A DNA stretch of 64,000 nucleotides from Peromyscus leucopus (taxonomy: Eukaryota > Chordata > Mammalia > Rodentia > Cricetidae), in assembly GCF_004664715.2 (NCBI RefSeq), contig NC_051063.1:141797819-141861818 (forward strand), given 5' to 3'. Positions 21,190 through 32,554 of this stretch are shown in pieces. The position numbers and the translations under genes are program-made. How positions within the stretch are numbered: position 1 is the stretch's first letter; the number at the start of each line of letters is the position of its first letter. Under the pieces are notes generated by a model. It saw only the letters and a list, made by a program, of their open reading frames with translations, ran no database searches and was not told the DNA's origin.

Positions 21190-23355
21190 GTCATCTCTCA
21201 CAGTGCACAGAAATTCACGTTACTTTTACTGTTCTTTGGCTCTAAGTTTGAAGTGCGCTCCCAGTAACTTGGGTGTTTGTTGTTTCTTGGTCCTGATGGA
21301 TGCGTTGGGAGGCTAGCTGTCCCTCACTGAGTTATTGTTTGCACAGAGCTCTTAGGTGAACGCACACATTTCTCTAAGTGTGGATCCAAGCTAGGTTTAA
21401 ACAGAAAAGACTGGAGTAAAGTCACTAGTGGTATCTTCTAAGTCGCCCGCCATTCCAAGTCGACTGTGATGTAGCAGCCTCCAAGATGGGGGTTGAGGAC
21501 CAAAGACTGAGCTTAACCACAGTCTCCCAGTTGCACTTACTCTTAATTCATCGAATGAACACTTTTCCTTGGGCCCAACCTTGGGAAAGGAAAAGCTAGA
21601 AACCCGCAATGTCCTTTCGCTCTGACTTCTCATTTCTGGCTCATCCCTTTCTCCCTTGCTTGTGACATCGAGATCTCTCTAGTGTCTCTCAGGAATTTCC
21701 TGCTGTATCCTGCTTCTAGCCTCACAGCTGAATTGTAATCTTGGTGTGATGGGCATGGACGTGGGTAGATATCCACGGAATTTCTTAAGACGGCCGGGCT
21801 GATGGCTGGTTGCTGCAAACTAACCTGGCCTTAACTTGGAGAGGACTTTTCATTCTGCTGTAATTCAGATGGTGGTAGTGGAAGAGGTACAGCCTTCGCC
21901 TTCAGATAAACAGCCATAAAACACGCCACTTAGCATCCCTGTCACTGTTCCTCTCCTTGAGAATGTGTGACCATGGTGCTAGCCATGTGATTATAAGGTA
22001 GTCACAACAGGGTAATTAAGACTTTGCTACAGCGGCATTTCCACCAGAGATGCTAATTTCCCTCCTGACTTACAGTGTCACGTGGCAGTGGCGATCGGTT
22101 ACACAGAAAGTCTCTTTTCTGGAGGAAACCGCTTCCCAAGTGTCATCCAAGCCCGATGGAGAAAAGAAGGACCATTAAGAGGGTGGCATTTTCAACACAA
22201 GTTGAAGAGCAAGAAGACGAACTCTCAGTTCCTTGAGTAAGTTGGGTGGTACCTGGTGGAGCCTGCAAACCTAGAGTTCAGAAACGGATGCGTCAGCTAC
22301 TCCAGGCTGTGTTGATAAACAAGTAAAGGGAAAGCTACGTAGCTGTGGGAACCACGTGTCCATGTGATGTGGGTGTACAGGAGCCGAGGTGTGTCCTGTG
22401 AGCAGTTTACATGACAACAAGACCTAGGACTTAGGAGGGAAAAGCGGTTCAAGACCTACCTTAAGATGCAGATGTGGAACAGATGTGAAGGCTGCTCCTA
22501 TGCCCGCCTGTTCATTTCCCATCTCATCTTCTTCTCCATTTGGGAGATTCTATGTATAATAGCAATTTGATTTTGGACACAACTCTAGGCAGTTTTTTTT
22601 TTTGTTGTTATTTTTATTGTGATCTCTGCTGTAGGGTCAGTCTTGCTGCACCTTGTCTCCCACAGGACCTTGAGGAATTCCTTAGGGAGTCCTTGATCTG
22701 CATCTCAGTTCTCATGTGGTAAGTAGTAGGCTTTGCCTTATGATGTGGACTCTCCCAACAAAGGACCATGGTCACTTATGCAGATGCCCTTAACAGTACC
22801 ATCTCCAGTATGTAGTTCTGGTGAAAACAGACACTCTAGTGTACCCTGGGCATGTACAGAGGGTGTTCCACGAGTGTGCAGCCTGCAAAGTGTGAGTTAG
22901 TGTGGGGGCCCAAATTACTCAAGGTCAGACAATCTGAGGTTGCTTTACCCAGTAGGGCTGCATAATGGGATGATTTGGCCACAGGCATGTTTACCAGGTG
23001 TTTTGGAGGGTCTAAACTTGGCTGTACATTTTCCAGTGATCTTGACAGAGAGAGGCCTTTTGCCTTGCCTCTTGGCATTGCACAAAAAGCCCTTTGGCAT
23101 AAACCTCGAGGTGACTGGGTATCGGCCCAGGGCCCTCCTGGAGCTATCCTGTGTCTCTGTCTTTCTTATCATCTCCGTCTATCTTGCTATCATTTCTTCA
23201 TTCCTCTCTCTTCCCCCAAGAACCCTTGACAGGTTGGTGCTGGACTCCAACAGACTCCCACAACTTAGAACTTCGAACCAGTTACCGAAAGCCTACAGTT
23301 GATGGGGACTCCACAACACAGAGCCAGAAACCCAGGTCACATGGTAGTATATACC
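21190..23355. other. unique sequence right of the minisatellite
   Basis: Moderately GC-rich with scattered CpG (for example 21440-21470, 21760-21800, 22085-22160), but not dense enough for a CpG island. No exon with a recognisable product. Confidence 0.4.
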
Positions 23356-23359
23356 ATAA

Positions 23360-23545
23360 CATCTGGATGTGACTGCACCCTTGTTCTGCTACTTAGCATC
23401 GGTGTTAGCCTGAGCAAGTTACTTGCTTCCTGGGCACCTCAGTTTTTCTCCTCTAGGAAATGTGAAGTGTTATCACCCATTGTCAGAAATGAAAGAGATA
23501 ATGCGTACGCAACTTAGTATTACCAGCTCTGACAGTGTCTACTAA
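23360..23545 (+). mobile_element. MIR SINE
   Basis: The MIR order is visible: TTCTGCTACTTAGCATCGG, AGCCTGAGCAAGTTACTTGC, CACCTCAGTTTTTCTCCTCT, then AATGAAAGAGATAATGCGTA. It is an old mammal-wide copy. Confidence 0.78.
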
Positions 23546-23639
23546 CAATTCTGCTCCTTGCTTGTACTAATTGGTAAATATTTCCTTCACCCTCAATTAG
23601 GGTTTCCAGGTTTAGACAATAAAAATCTAAAGTATCAAG

Positions 23640-23772
23640 CTGGTAAGATGGCTCAGGGACTGCAGGGCCTTACCTCCAAGCCAATGACCTGAGTTTAGCC
23701 CCCAGGACCCCCCTGATAGAAGGAGAGAAGAACACCTATGAGTTGTTGACTTGTCTCCACAAAGGAGCTGTG

Positions 23773-23773
<1 letters not shown>
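23640..23773 (+). mobile_element. B2-superfamily SINE
   Basis: AGCTGGTAAGATGGCTCAGG (head), CCTCCAAGCCAATGACCTGAG, GGAGAGAAGAACACCTATGAG, TTGACTTGTCTCCACAAAGG, then a CA tail. Same SINE type as the inverted copy at 6634. Confidence 0.82.

Positions 23774-23814
<41 letters not shown>
23774..23814. repeat. (CA)n microsatellite, SINE tail
   Basis: 41 bp of CA directly after the SINE. Confidence 0.96.
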
Positions 23815-23816
<2 letters not shown>

Positions 23817-24115
23817 ATTTTTTTAAACAATTCAATATCTAAGAAAGTATGTGTATCATAAAAAAACAAATGGGTCTTCATGATAAAAATGTCTTATGCA
23901 ACATTTAGAATAGACTTCTTAAAATGTCTTGTTTTCTGATGTTCAAATGTAGATGGGCATCTTGTGTTTCATGAGGGAAGCCTTACCTCAGTTCCTTTCT
24001 ATAGTAAGGGACTCTATCATGCTTGCTACAGCTATTGTAGAGGTGGTGGTGAGAATTCAAGGGCTTAAAAGCTCTGGTGCACAGGTGGGAAGCCTGTAGT
24101 TTAGATCCTCAGAAT

Positions 24116-24238
24116 CACATACACACACACACAGACAGACACACACACATCACACACACACACAGACACACACACACATCACACACACACATCACACACA
24201 CACACACACACATCACACAACATAAACACACACAGGCA
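24116..24238. repeat. cryptic (CA)n array
   Basis: CA repeats interrupted by CATCAC and CAGACAGAC variants. A weak tRNA-derived SINE head may lie just upstream at 24060-24115, too diverged to call. Confidence 0.93.
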
Positions 24239-24403
24239 AAACTTAACAAAATGAACACACATGTAAATGGTAGAATGTACCGTGACATGCAGAGATTGGA
24301 GAATGAATCCATGGCATTGCTAGGATTGCTGGTACAGGGTGACGAATGTATAGCGACAGCCAGTGAGATGCTATTCATTAGAAGCCAGTTAGCCAGCTCG
24401 CTT

Positions 24404-24404
<1 letters not shown>

Positions 24405-24445
<41 letters not shown>

Positions 24446-24463
24446 TGCGCACACGCGCGCGCA
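24405..24463. repeat. (GT)n(GC)n(AC)(GC)n alternating tract
   Basis: 59 bases of strict purine/pyrimidine alternation: (GT)n, GCGCGTGCGC, ACAC, GCGCGCGC. Strong Z-DNA composition with CpG retained. Confidence 0.95.
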
Positions 24464-24464
24464 G

Positions 24465-25015
24465 GCAGATTCAGCTTCTCAGGATGGCTCCCACTCACTG
24501 CTTTGTGGTGTCCCTCACATGCATGCTTAGCTGCCTCTGGTAGATACTTTTTGGACTTAGAGAGAAGAGGGTAAGTGTGAGGAGGATTGTGAAGGGGACA
24601 GCCAACCTTTATACAGGGCGGTTATTTCCTTTTTAATTAAATTTCCAGACATGCAATCTGCCTTCTCCGAAGTGTTAGGGTTTTCATCAGCTTTTTCCTG
24701 GTGTAGTGGCAAATCACAGAGGCTTTATTACAGGAGCAGTCACAGGAGCGGCTGTCTGTGCCCACTCATGCCATAGCTATATTTTAAGCATAAATACTCA
24801 CCTAAGAGAAGTGGAGAGAAAACTCAAGGTACAAAGAACAAAGAAAATGATGGAGATTTTTCAACTCACATACCCAGGTGCATTCAGGGAAGTATTTACG
24901 TTCTTTCATTTTCTAAGAAACACTCATAAGGGGGGTTTATATTTTCCCATAGCCAAAAACTAAGAGGATTACTATCTCATTCAGGCAAGATTCTGAGATG
25001 ATAAGAAAGGAGAGA
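24465..25015. other. unique non-coding sequence
   Basis: Nothing recognised. Confidence 0.4.
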
Positions 25016-25017
25016 TG

Positions 25018-25350
25018 TGGGGCAAGAGAGAGGATTCCGTGTTTAAAGCACTTGCCATTCAAGCATGAGGGCAGGGGCTGTATTCCCAGAGCCCACACAT
25101 TTCAGGTAGACGCAGTGACCTGACTATAACTACGGCCTCAGGAAGCAGGAGATGTGGGATCCCATCAGCAAGCTGGCTAGTACGATTAGCCATGTCACCA
25201 AGCTCTGGGTTTATCAGAGAAACTCTACCTCAATGAACAAGGTCAAGAATGACCAAGGGTGATTCCTGACATCAACTTTGGGCCTCTACATGCACAGACA
25301 AGCATGCCCTGATACATGCCACACATGGTCATCAAACACACACAACGAAC
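25018..25350 (+). mobile_element. B4/RSINE1-like SINE
   Basis: Head GAGAGAGGATTCCGTGTTTA, then AAGCACTTGCCATTCAAGCA, GGATCCCATCAGCAAGCTGG, CTGGGTTTATCAGAGAAACT, AAGGTCAAGAATGACC and GATTCCTGACATCAACTTTG followed by a CA-rich tail. This is the layout of long rodent B4-type SINEs. It is diverged. Confidence 0.68.
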
Positions 25351-25351
25351 G

Positions 25352-25740
25352 TGAGTGTAAGAAGAAAAAAAAGAAGAAACGGGCCTTGTGCCTCTACGGT
25401 TCCCAGTTTGTTAGCTAATTCTTCTCCTTTAGTAAAATGTCCTTATGTCAAAAATACAGTCTAGTCAGGTATTTGGCTGGATACAGCTGGAGAGAGGGGG
25501 AAGTCACTGTGGTGAAAGTCAACTTTTGTTTGAAGGCAATTCAACCGGTCTCACCGACCCGCTTTCTTGGGGATGGACCACTCATAGACCTAGAGTGGAG
25601 AGACCAACTTGAACATGTCCTACAGCATCTAGATGAGCACATCACAGTGTCCCCTAGCCTTGGATTTTAATGGGAAAGCCTTGAATGAGGCTGCGTCTCT
25701 ACTGTCTGGGGAAAGGAGGCTGAACAAGTACACTGTCCAC
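25352..25740. other. unique non-coding sequence
   Basis: Nothing recognised. Confidence 0.4.
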
Positions 25741-25751
25741 CCTCACCACAG

Positions 25752-26160
25752 GGAGGTGATTTCAGAGCTGGCACAGGGTTCAGTGGACATGGTGCTTGCC
25801 AAATAATCATGAGGACCCAAGTTCAGATCCCTAGGAACTGTGTTAAAAACCTGGGCATGGCAGTATGTATGTGTCTGTAATCCCAGTACTAGGGTGGCAG
25901 AGACCAAAAGTGAATACCTGGAGCTCACTAGCTGGCCAGCCTAGCCCAATCAATGAGCTCCAGGTTCAGTGAGAAACTCACTACTCCCAGAATAAGGTGG
26001 AGAGTTTCTAAGGAAGACACCATATGTTTACCTCTATCCTACACAATCATACATACATACATACATACGTACACACATACATACATAATGCTTGTCTGTA
26101 CACATATGCTCATATACAAGAACACGCACACAGACACACAGACACACAGACACAGACACA

Positions 26161-26192
<32 letters not shown>
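25752..26192 (+). mobile_element. B4/RSINE1-like SINE with compound CA tail
   Basis: CTGGGCATGGCAGTATGTAT, CTGTAATCCCAGTACTAGGG, GGAGCTCACTAGCTGGCCAG, GAGCTCCAGGTTCAGTGAGA, AATAAGGTGGAGAGT and GGAAGACACCATATG mark the element. The tail is (CATA)n at about 26047-26088, then (CACAGA)n and (CA)n to 26192. Confidence 0.82.
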
Positions 26193-26194
26193 AC

Positions 26195-28148
26195 ACTAGT
26201 TCTAGAGTCTGGTTTTCATCTGCCAGGCAAAACATATGTGACCAAGTTCTCTGTGTGTGGAGCCACCTCTTTTCATGAACACAAACTGAAGATAAGATCT
26301 GCTGATGGAGACTCTGGCTACAGCTTGAAACCGGCCCATCAGTGTCAGGTTCCCTTAAAATCCCCGAGCTTCCACTTTGCAGGACCTCCAGGATGAATGT
26401 TCCAGCATGTTCCGTGTTCTCAGTGAGGTTCAAAGTCTCAGTGGCCATAAATGAGGAAGATGGGAAGTGAGCTGTGAGATATTCAGACTAATATTTAGAT
26501 AACAGCAATTCATCTCAAGGATCAAGCCGACTGAACCCGAGCCGAGTTCTCACGAGCCTGTTTACTTGGTCTCCTTCCTCCAAGCTGGGTGTCTGTAGCA
26601 AGGAGCAAAGGGAAAGCCAGGACTTCCGGCTGACCTTGGAACCAGGAATGACCAATCCCAATAACAAATAATAGCAAGAATAAACAATCACAAACATTGC
26701 AGAGGTGCCAGCTCCAGCGCTGAGAAGGATTAATTTCCTATTTGAGTTCTATTCACATAAATACTCGTAATGACGTATTTAAATCCAGACTCTGTTAAAT
26801 CCTCAATCCTCAGTACCTAAGCCAATAGTGTGGGGCTTGTATTTAATCGCTTACTGTAATAAACATATAAAATGTGTTTTTTTTTTTTCTTCCATGAGAG
26901 GACAGACCAGTGGCTACATAAAAGGACATCAAATGACACATCCTCCATCTCCCAGCAAATAAAAAAGCCATCAGCGCATAACAAGGCGGTGATAAAAGGT
27001 GCTGAGGCCAGTAAGATTAAGACTTTGTAATAAGGTTCGGGCGCCAAAACTGACAGCCATTTTCTTTTATATTTATCATGTCCTCACATTGGGGTGAGAA
27101 GCCACGGCTCCGTCCCATTGCTGGCTAGAATTTATAGCAACTCCATTATGAGGAGATTGCACTGAAATGGGGTAGAGGTATGGTTTTCTGAGGACGTTCC
27201 GATAGCCTCTTACATTATACACTTGACAGGTTTGTCAGCTCCTGGTAACAAGCCTTGTAAAGTACTTTAATATCATTAGCACTATTTTCTTAATGTGTCT
27301 GCTCTCCTCGCAGCCTGGAAATACCATATATCAAAGGCTGGAGGGTTACACGGACTGCTATCTCCTCTTTTTCTGGCTTCTTAAATGTGATTTTATAGTA
27401 ACACGTAGGTCTGATATTTTAATCAAAATAATGCAGCCATTTTCCTTTATTGATTAGTAAGTAAATATGTATAAATATGCAGTTAGGGGTGGGAAACCCT
27501 TTTAGAGGATATTGAAAACACATAATGAATGGCTTTGAGGGTTAATTTTGCTGCTGGCCCGCTTCAGTTATCTGCTCTGTGCTCCAGGGTTTCTATGAGA
27601 CCTGCATTACCACACATCCCAGGCAGACACCTGCAGAAGGGAGAGGCCGAGGTCAGAATCTAAACTCTGCAATAGCACTGAAGACAGGCAAGGCCTAAAT
27701 CAGAAGCCTTTGAAATGTCTGTAACTCCACCTCGCTCTTTTTGTAAACTGGCACCAATTATAAAGTAGGCGGCAGGTCATGGTGCATTTAAACAGGACTC
27801 ACATTTATTCTGGGTAAGCGCTGCCCAGCTTTCCCCCTCTTTCCATGATGAACACACTGAGTTGAGAATGTCTGTCTCTATTGCGTAAGTAAACCCAGAG
27901 GCAAAAACTCTGGGTTCCCTCATAGCACAAGAGTTTCCTAAGTGTCTGAAATTTCAAAAACACACCTCCTCTGCTTTGCGAATGTTGTAATTGTATAAAC
28001 TTGGTTTCCAACTCATTTTTTAAGCAGGACATCCACCTTGCTAACATTGTAAATAATCTCATATCTGACTTCGATCATAAAAATTTAATTATTGCCAAAA
28101 CAAACGCATTATATCCACACCAGTGGCGTTGTGGATATACATACACAT
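26195..28148. other. repeat-free block, candidate conserved non-coding region
   Basis: Two kilobases without a recognisable transposon. The interval 26700-27500 is AT-rich with retained CpG (GTTCGGGCGCCAAAAC near 27036-27050), many TTTAT/ATTA motifs and long stop-dense frames. This resembles deeply conserved enhancer sequence, but it is an inference from composition only. Confidence 0.4.
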
Positions 28149-28150
28149 GC

Positions 28151-28159
28151 GGGCACGTG

Positions 28160-28195
<36 letters not shown>
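28151..28195. repeat. GCACGTGCGCGCG(CA)n alternating tract
   Basis: 45 bases of strict purine/pyrimidine alternation with several CpG. Confidence 0.95.
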
Positions 28196-28197
<2 letters not shown>

Positions 28198-28199
28198 AA

Positions 28200-28835
28200 C
28201 TCTATTGCCTTCAGTAAAATTTTAGTCAGATTGTGTTATGATTTTTAAAGGTTAGAGTCAGATGCAAACTATAGTTGTGTACTCGAGATCAGGTGAAACA
28301 GGCCTCCCTCCCGTGGGCAGTATTATCAGACCAAATTATTTAGCACCCATCACTCCAAGTGTGTATCTTTCTAATTAACGGGAGGTACATCTTACTCTTA
28401 CTCTCTCACGTCAAGTGGGAGATTGAAAGGAATCATTGCAGCAAACAGAGAGTCCAGGAAACTGTGGGCAATCAAAAAATATCCGGGACAAGTATGAACA
28501 AAAGGGTGTCCTGTCCCCTTTCTGACACGGAGACAGCTTTCTGATGGCCCGTAGCCGCCAATGGGCTACTTGGTGAGAAACACACCTGTACCTGTAGAAG
28601 GACAAAGATGTGACCCTGGGGTTAATCACAGCCCTTCACGTCCCTTGTCACCCGTATAGCTGCAGTTCTACGTTCACAGAATAAATCTGTGTGGAAACCT
28701 CAAGACAACAACAGCTCTTTAGTTCTCTGTCGGTAAGTGGCCACCACTCAGCAGTCCGAAGTATCTGATGAGAACTTATTTTGTTACGTGTACAATGTTT
28801 ATCATTAGTCATTTGAAAATATTATTCAGAATGGC
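28200..28835. other. unique non-coding sequence
   Basis: Nothing recognised. Confidence 0.4.
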
Positions 28836-28839
28836 TGGA

Positions 28840-29068
28840 CAGGGTGGCGGCTGCTCCATAAGTCGAGTTCTTGTTAAACAAACGTGGGAACTGAAATCAC
28901 CCACATGAAACCACCCACATAAAAAACTCTGAGCCTGGACATGCGCTGATCTGTAACCCCAGCCTTGTGATTGGAGACAATGGCTCTGGATTCAGAGAGA
29001 GATCCAGACATCTGATGCTCTCCTCTATCCTCTGTCCATTTGTACCCACCGCTACCTGCATAATCACA
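28840..29068 (+). mobile_element. B4-like SINE, diverged
   Basis: AGCCTGGACATGCGCTGATC, TGTAACCCCAGCCTTGTGAT and GGATTCAGAGAGAGATCC resemble the B1-like half of B4. The (CG)n(CA)n tail follows. The 5' boundary is vague. Confidence 0.5.
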
Positions 29069-29077
29069 GCACGCGCG

Positions 29078-29108
<31 letters not shown>
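29069..29108. repeat. (GC)n(AC)n alternating tract, SINE tail
   Basis: 40-bp alternating tract with seven or more consecutive CG steps, then CA repeats. Confidence 0.95.
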
Positions 29109-29109
29109 C

Positions 29110-30180
29110 ACCTAAACACAGAGAAATGCTTTGTCTTTCTCTCACAGACACACTATTATTAAGGGAATAAGAAGTTAATAACAATGGAGGAAGATTCTAG
29201 ACATTTTTCTTCTTCATCTCTGCATATGATCTCTTAGTTCCTTGGTGATACAAATATCCCAAGATATATTTCACAAAGTAGAACTGTCAGCTTAGATTTT
29301 TCAATTTAATAGTTCTGTTTTGATTTCTTTAGAAATGGCCTAACAAATCCTGTATTCTTATTGCATTTGCCCAATTTGTATTTGGGACCATCTCTCCATT
29401 CACCTGAAGTAGAAGACAGGTGGAGATCAAACTCATGTTTTTCTCTATTCTTATGGTCAAGACAACTGGCTAGGAAGGACTAGTTATAGAGTAACCAAGG
29501 CTATTCATTTTGTCTTTTTTGGACAAATGATAAAGTTGTATATTTTTCAGCAGGGTCCGGCCACCACAGGAGGAATTAAACCAACCGCCCTTTACTACTT
29601 TACATGGCTTCCTGAAAGGATGCCATTAATATGTACTAAGGAGCTGTCCTCTAAATGGGTTCTTCTCACACAGCCTAGTTAGCATGGGTAGGTTGTTCGT
29701 ATCTTTTGATTCCAGACTATTCTCCACCAGTCACAGGGTTACTTGTAAAATCATTCCATCTGTTTATTGCCAGAACTCATTATGAATTTGACTCAATGTT
29801 GTATATTTATAAAAATTGTTTTTATGTGAGAAAATATTTCCCAAGTCTCAAGGCTTTTTTTCCCCACAGATAACAACTGCCATTGTCTTTGAGGATTTTT
29901 GTATTTTTCTCTGTACCACTGTATTGCCACTTAAAAATATGTAGTGCATTACATATATGTGTGTGTGTATGTATGTATGTAAAATGGTATACATGCAATC
30001 TTCTGTTTATGAAGATGCTTTAATATCTTGAAAAGTTTCTTTTTTTTCAGAAAATAAACAAATGATCGTACAATGACTCACGGATCAAAGCATCTCTCCA
30101 CCCTCATCTGAGAAATTCCTATTTGTCACAGATGGTGATTAACACAGAGACCGATGGCTGGCCATTGTGCAGATACTAAG
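29110..30180. other. unique AT-rich sequence with (GTAT)n
   Basis: A short (GT)n(GTAT)n repeat lies at about 29957-29982. No gene or further element recognised. Confidence 0.4.
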
Positions 30181-30184
30181 ATAA

Positions 30185-30560
30185 GAAAGAATGCTCATCC
30201 CTAAATGGACACATCTACATCACACACACTCTTCCAAAGGCTCAGGGATCATTGCAGAAGAAGGAGAAGAAAGAGATTTCCGGGCTGGAGATGCTGGATA
30301 ACTACAAGGGAGCAGTGTTCTGGGGACACATCAGGGCAGCTGCACATAGGAACTCACAGGGCTTGCAATAGCCTGCACACCTGTGCAAAACCAAGTTGGA
30401 CCAAATCCCAGCACAGAGATGGGAATTGAGCATGAAACCCCACCCTTAGCCACGGGACAGGTGACAATCGTTATCTGGTGAGAGAGGAAGAAACCGCCTA
30501 AAAATTGAGCTTTGTGTAGGTATTATGAAGGAGAACAAGGAAGCTCTGCACCAAGGTAGG
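30185..30560 (+). mobile_element. rodent L1 (Lx-like) 3'-UTR fragment
   Basis: CTTCCAAAGGCTCAGGGATC, ATTGCAGAAGAAGGAG, TGGATAACTACAAGGGAGCA, CAGGGCAGCTGCACATAGGA, TGCAATAGCCTGCACACCTG and CCAAATCCCAGCACAGAGAT follow the order I know from rodent L1 3' UTRs. Subfamily unverified. Confidence 0.6.
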
Positions 30561-30619
30561 CCCAGGACCACCAACTTTCCCACCATTGGTCATACTTGCC
30601 ACGAGAATTAAGGGAGTGT

Positions 30620-30717
30620 AGGAGAGGCAACTGCAGTGAAATGTTTACTGCAGTTCAGCTTGGCAGCCCAGCAATGTCCACTGACAATGAATAGATAAAG
30701 AAGACGGTGTAAGTGTC
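30620..30717 (+). mobile_element. old L1 ORF2 3' end, left part (split by LTR)
   Basis: GTTTACTGCAGTTCAGC...CCAGCAATGTCCACTGACAATG then AATAGATAAAGAAGACGGTG corresponds to the conserved end of L1 ORF2. It continues at 31182 on the other side of the LTR. Confidence 0.7.
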
Positions 30718-31175
30718 TGTAGATGAATTTCTAAACAGTCTTATTAAATAAGAAACACAGAGCTAAGGTATAAGCTGTAGAGATCAAAGCAATAGCCGCC
30801 AACTAACCTTAGCTCACCACCTCACCATATCTTCCCAAGAGAGCTTCTTCCTGTCTAACCTGCACCTTTACTGCCTTCCTGTTCTGCCTTCTCATTGGCT
30901 CCAAGCCCAGCCACATCACTTCTTTGTCATTGCCTGTCTATACAGATATTCAGGTCCTATGGTTGGTACTGGGATTAAAGGCATGTGTCACCATGCTTGG
31001 CTGTGTCCTTGAACACACAGAGATTCTGCCTGCCGTGTGATCAGATTAAAGGCATGTGTTACCAGAAGCCTGACTTTTGTTTATGGCTCGCTATGACCAA
31101 AGATCTCCAGGCAAACTTTATTTATTAACATACAAATAAAATATCACATTTCAATACAAATAAAATATCACCACA
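30718..31175 (-). mobile_element. LTR with B1-derived segments, inserted in L1
   Basis: TG...CA ends (TGTAGATG at the left, CACCACA at the right), read on the minus strand as TGTGGTGATATTTTATTTG to CATCTACA. Flanking AGTGTC (30712-30717) and ACTGTC (31176-31181) match at 5 of 6 bases. Two inverted B1-like pieces lie inside (GGGATTAAAGGCATGTGTCACC, shortened, and AGATTAAAGGCATGTGTTACC). Same family as 61478-61941, with ends resembling the 19418 family. Confidence 0.85.
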
Positions 31176-31181
31176 ACTGTC

Positions 31182-31660
31182 TGCAAAAGGTGAGGAGCTG
31201 GAATGAACCAATGAAAACCTGCCACTGGCAGCAGCATGGACTCATGGGAGGGTATTATGTTAAATGAAATAAGCAGGCACTGCGTGACAAGTACTGTATC
31301 TTCCTGTGTGGGAGCTAAAAGAGGAACTCAAAGGAGGAAGAAGCAGAATAGTGGCCTCCCGAGGATGTAGGGACATAAGAAGAGGACCCAGGACTGTTGA
31401 ATAACACAGACAGAAAGACAGTTGCATTGGATGAGGAAATCCTACAGTGCAGCCCAGTAGATGACTATAGTTTGTACAAACGACCAACAAGTATATAAAG
31501 AACACTCAATAGTCAAATTTACTATTCTGAGAGAGTTTGAGGAGGGGCACTCAAAGATTTCCAATACAAAGAAGTTATTTATGTTTAAGAAAATGAAAAT
31601 ATTAGCTGCCCTATCATGATTACTACATTATATAGCAAATCTTTATGTTGTATTATCCAC
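31182..31660 (+). mobile_element. old L1 ORF2 end and 3' UTR, right part
   Basis: ATGAAAACCTGCCACTGGCA, GCAGCATGGACTCATGGGAG, GGTATTATGTTAAATGAAAT and AAGCAGGCAC are the L1 ORF2 terminus; TGTGGGAGCTAAAAGAGG and GATGACTATAGTTTGTACAA continue into the 3' UTR. Degenerate, no open frame. Confidence 0.78.
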
Positions 31661-31664
31661 CAAT

Positions 31665-32330
31665 GAAAAATTTAAACAGAATGAAAAGCCTACCAGGCCA
31701 ATGGTTAGCATCCCTACATTAAGGCATCCCAGGCTCTCACTGTTGCTTCTGTTTGGTATTTTAAAAAATAGGACGACAGCACTATTTTGTCTAGAGAAAG
31801 CCTGGCCCAGCAGGTGTTTGGATATATAACTTACTGGCAGAACACTCATCCCAGTAGGCTGCTTCCTTCTGCCTTACTCGTCCAAAAGCCGGGAAGCCGA
31901 TAGCTTGGAACCACTCCTGTATGTCCCTTAGAGGCTAGCAGACTATTTCATCTAGCTGGTCCTGAACTAGTCACTTTCCCTGGCTGCCTAGCCACAGAGA
32001 CCTCTCTGTAAACATGTTGGCCCAAGCTTGCCCCTCACTGCTGGTTTCTGTCCCCTCAGACTGCCCTGCTCTCTACACTCCTGGGCAAGTATTGTCAGAT
32101 TCCTTTCCCCCAAAGCCCAAATGAGCTTTCAGGCAGGAAAGCACTCATCAGCTCTCAGCTTGCCTTCTGTTTGCTTTAATTTACCTCTGCACTTGCACTG
32201 TAAGATTTGAGAGACTGTGGACATTCTCAAAGATGGATGGTTCTGGGCATCCAGGCAGTGCATTTTGATGCTGATTTTCATGCCTGACCAAAAACATGAG
32301 TGTTAACTGAGGAGCACCAGAGGGAGACAT
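31665..32330. other. unique non-coding sequence
   Basis: Nothing recognised. Confidence 0.4.
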
Positions 32331-32334
32331 CTCG

Positions 32335-32550
32335 GTGTCCTGCAGGGTTAGTGCAGATAGGTAGCTCACCTGAAGCTAGCAGCCAGCAAGCCCCGGGAGT
32401 TGCCTGTCTCCACATGCTGCTCCCCAAAGCACTAGAGTTACAAGCATGTGCATGGCCACACCCTGCTTTTTATGTGGGTGTTGCAAATCTGAATCCAGGT
32501 CCTAATGCTCACGCAGGAACACTTACTTACTGAACCATCTCCTTAGAATC
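32335..32550 (-). mobile_element. B4/RSINE1-like SINE
   Basis: AGCAAGCCCCGGGAGTTGCC, TGTCTCCACATGCTGC, AGAGTTACAAGCATGTGCAT, CTTTTTATGTGGGTG, CAGGTCCTAATGCTCACGCA and TACTGAACCATCTCC are the inverted long B4-type SINE. Confidence 0.75.
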
Positions 32551-32554
32551 AAAA

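Noticed and set aside
20059..21267. Open frames of about 380 and 390 codons on opposite strands
   Set aside because: They are translations of the 33-bp minisatellite, whose unit lacks stops; both strands are open at once and there is no flanking coding sequence.
21400..22400. CpG island and promoter
   Set aside because: CpG are scattered and GC content is only moderate; no TATA or initiator context next to an exon is visible.
24060..24115. SINE head upstream of the CA array
   Set aside because: Too diverged to recognise the A and B boxes with confidence.
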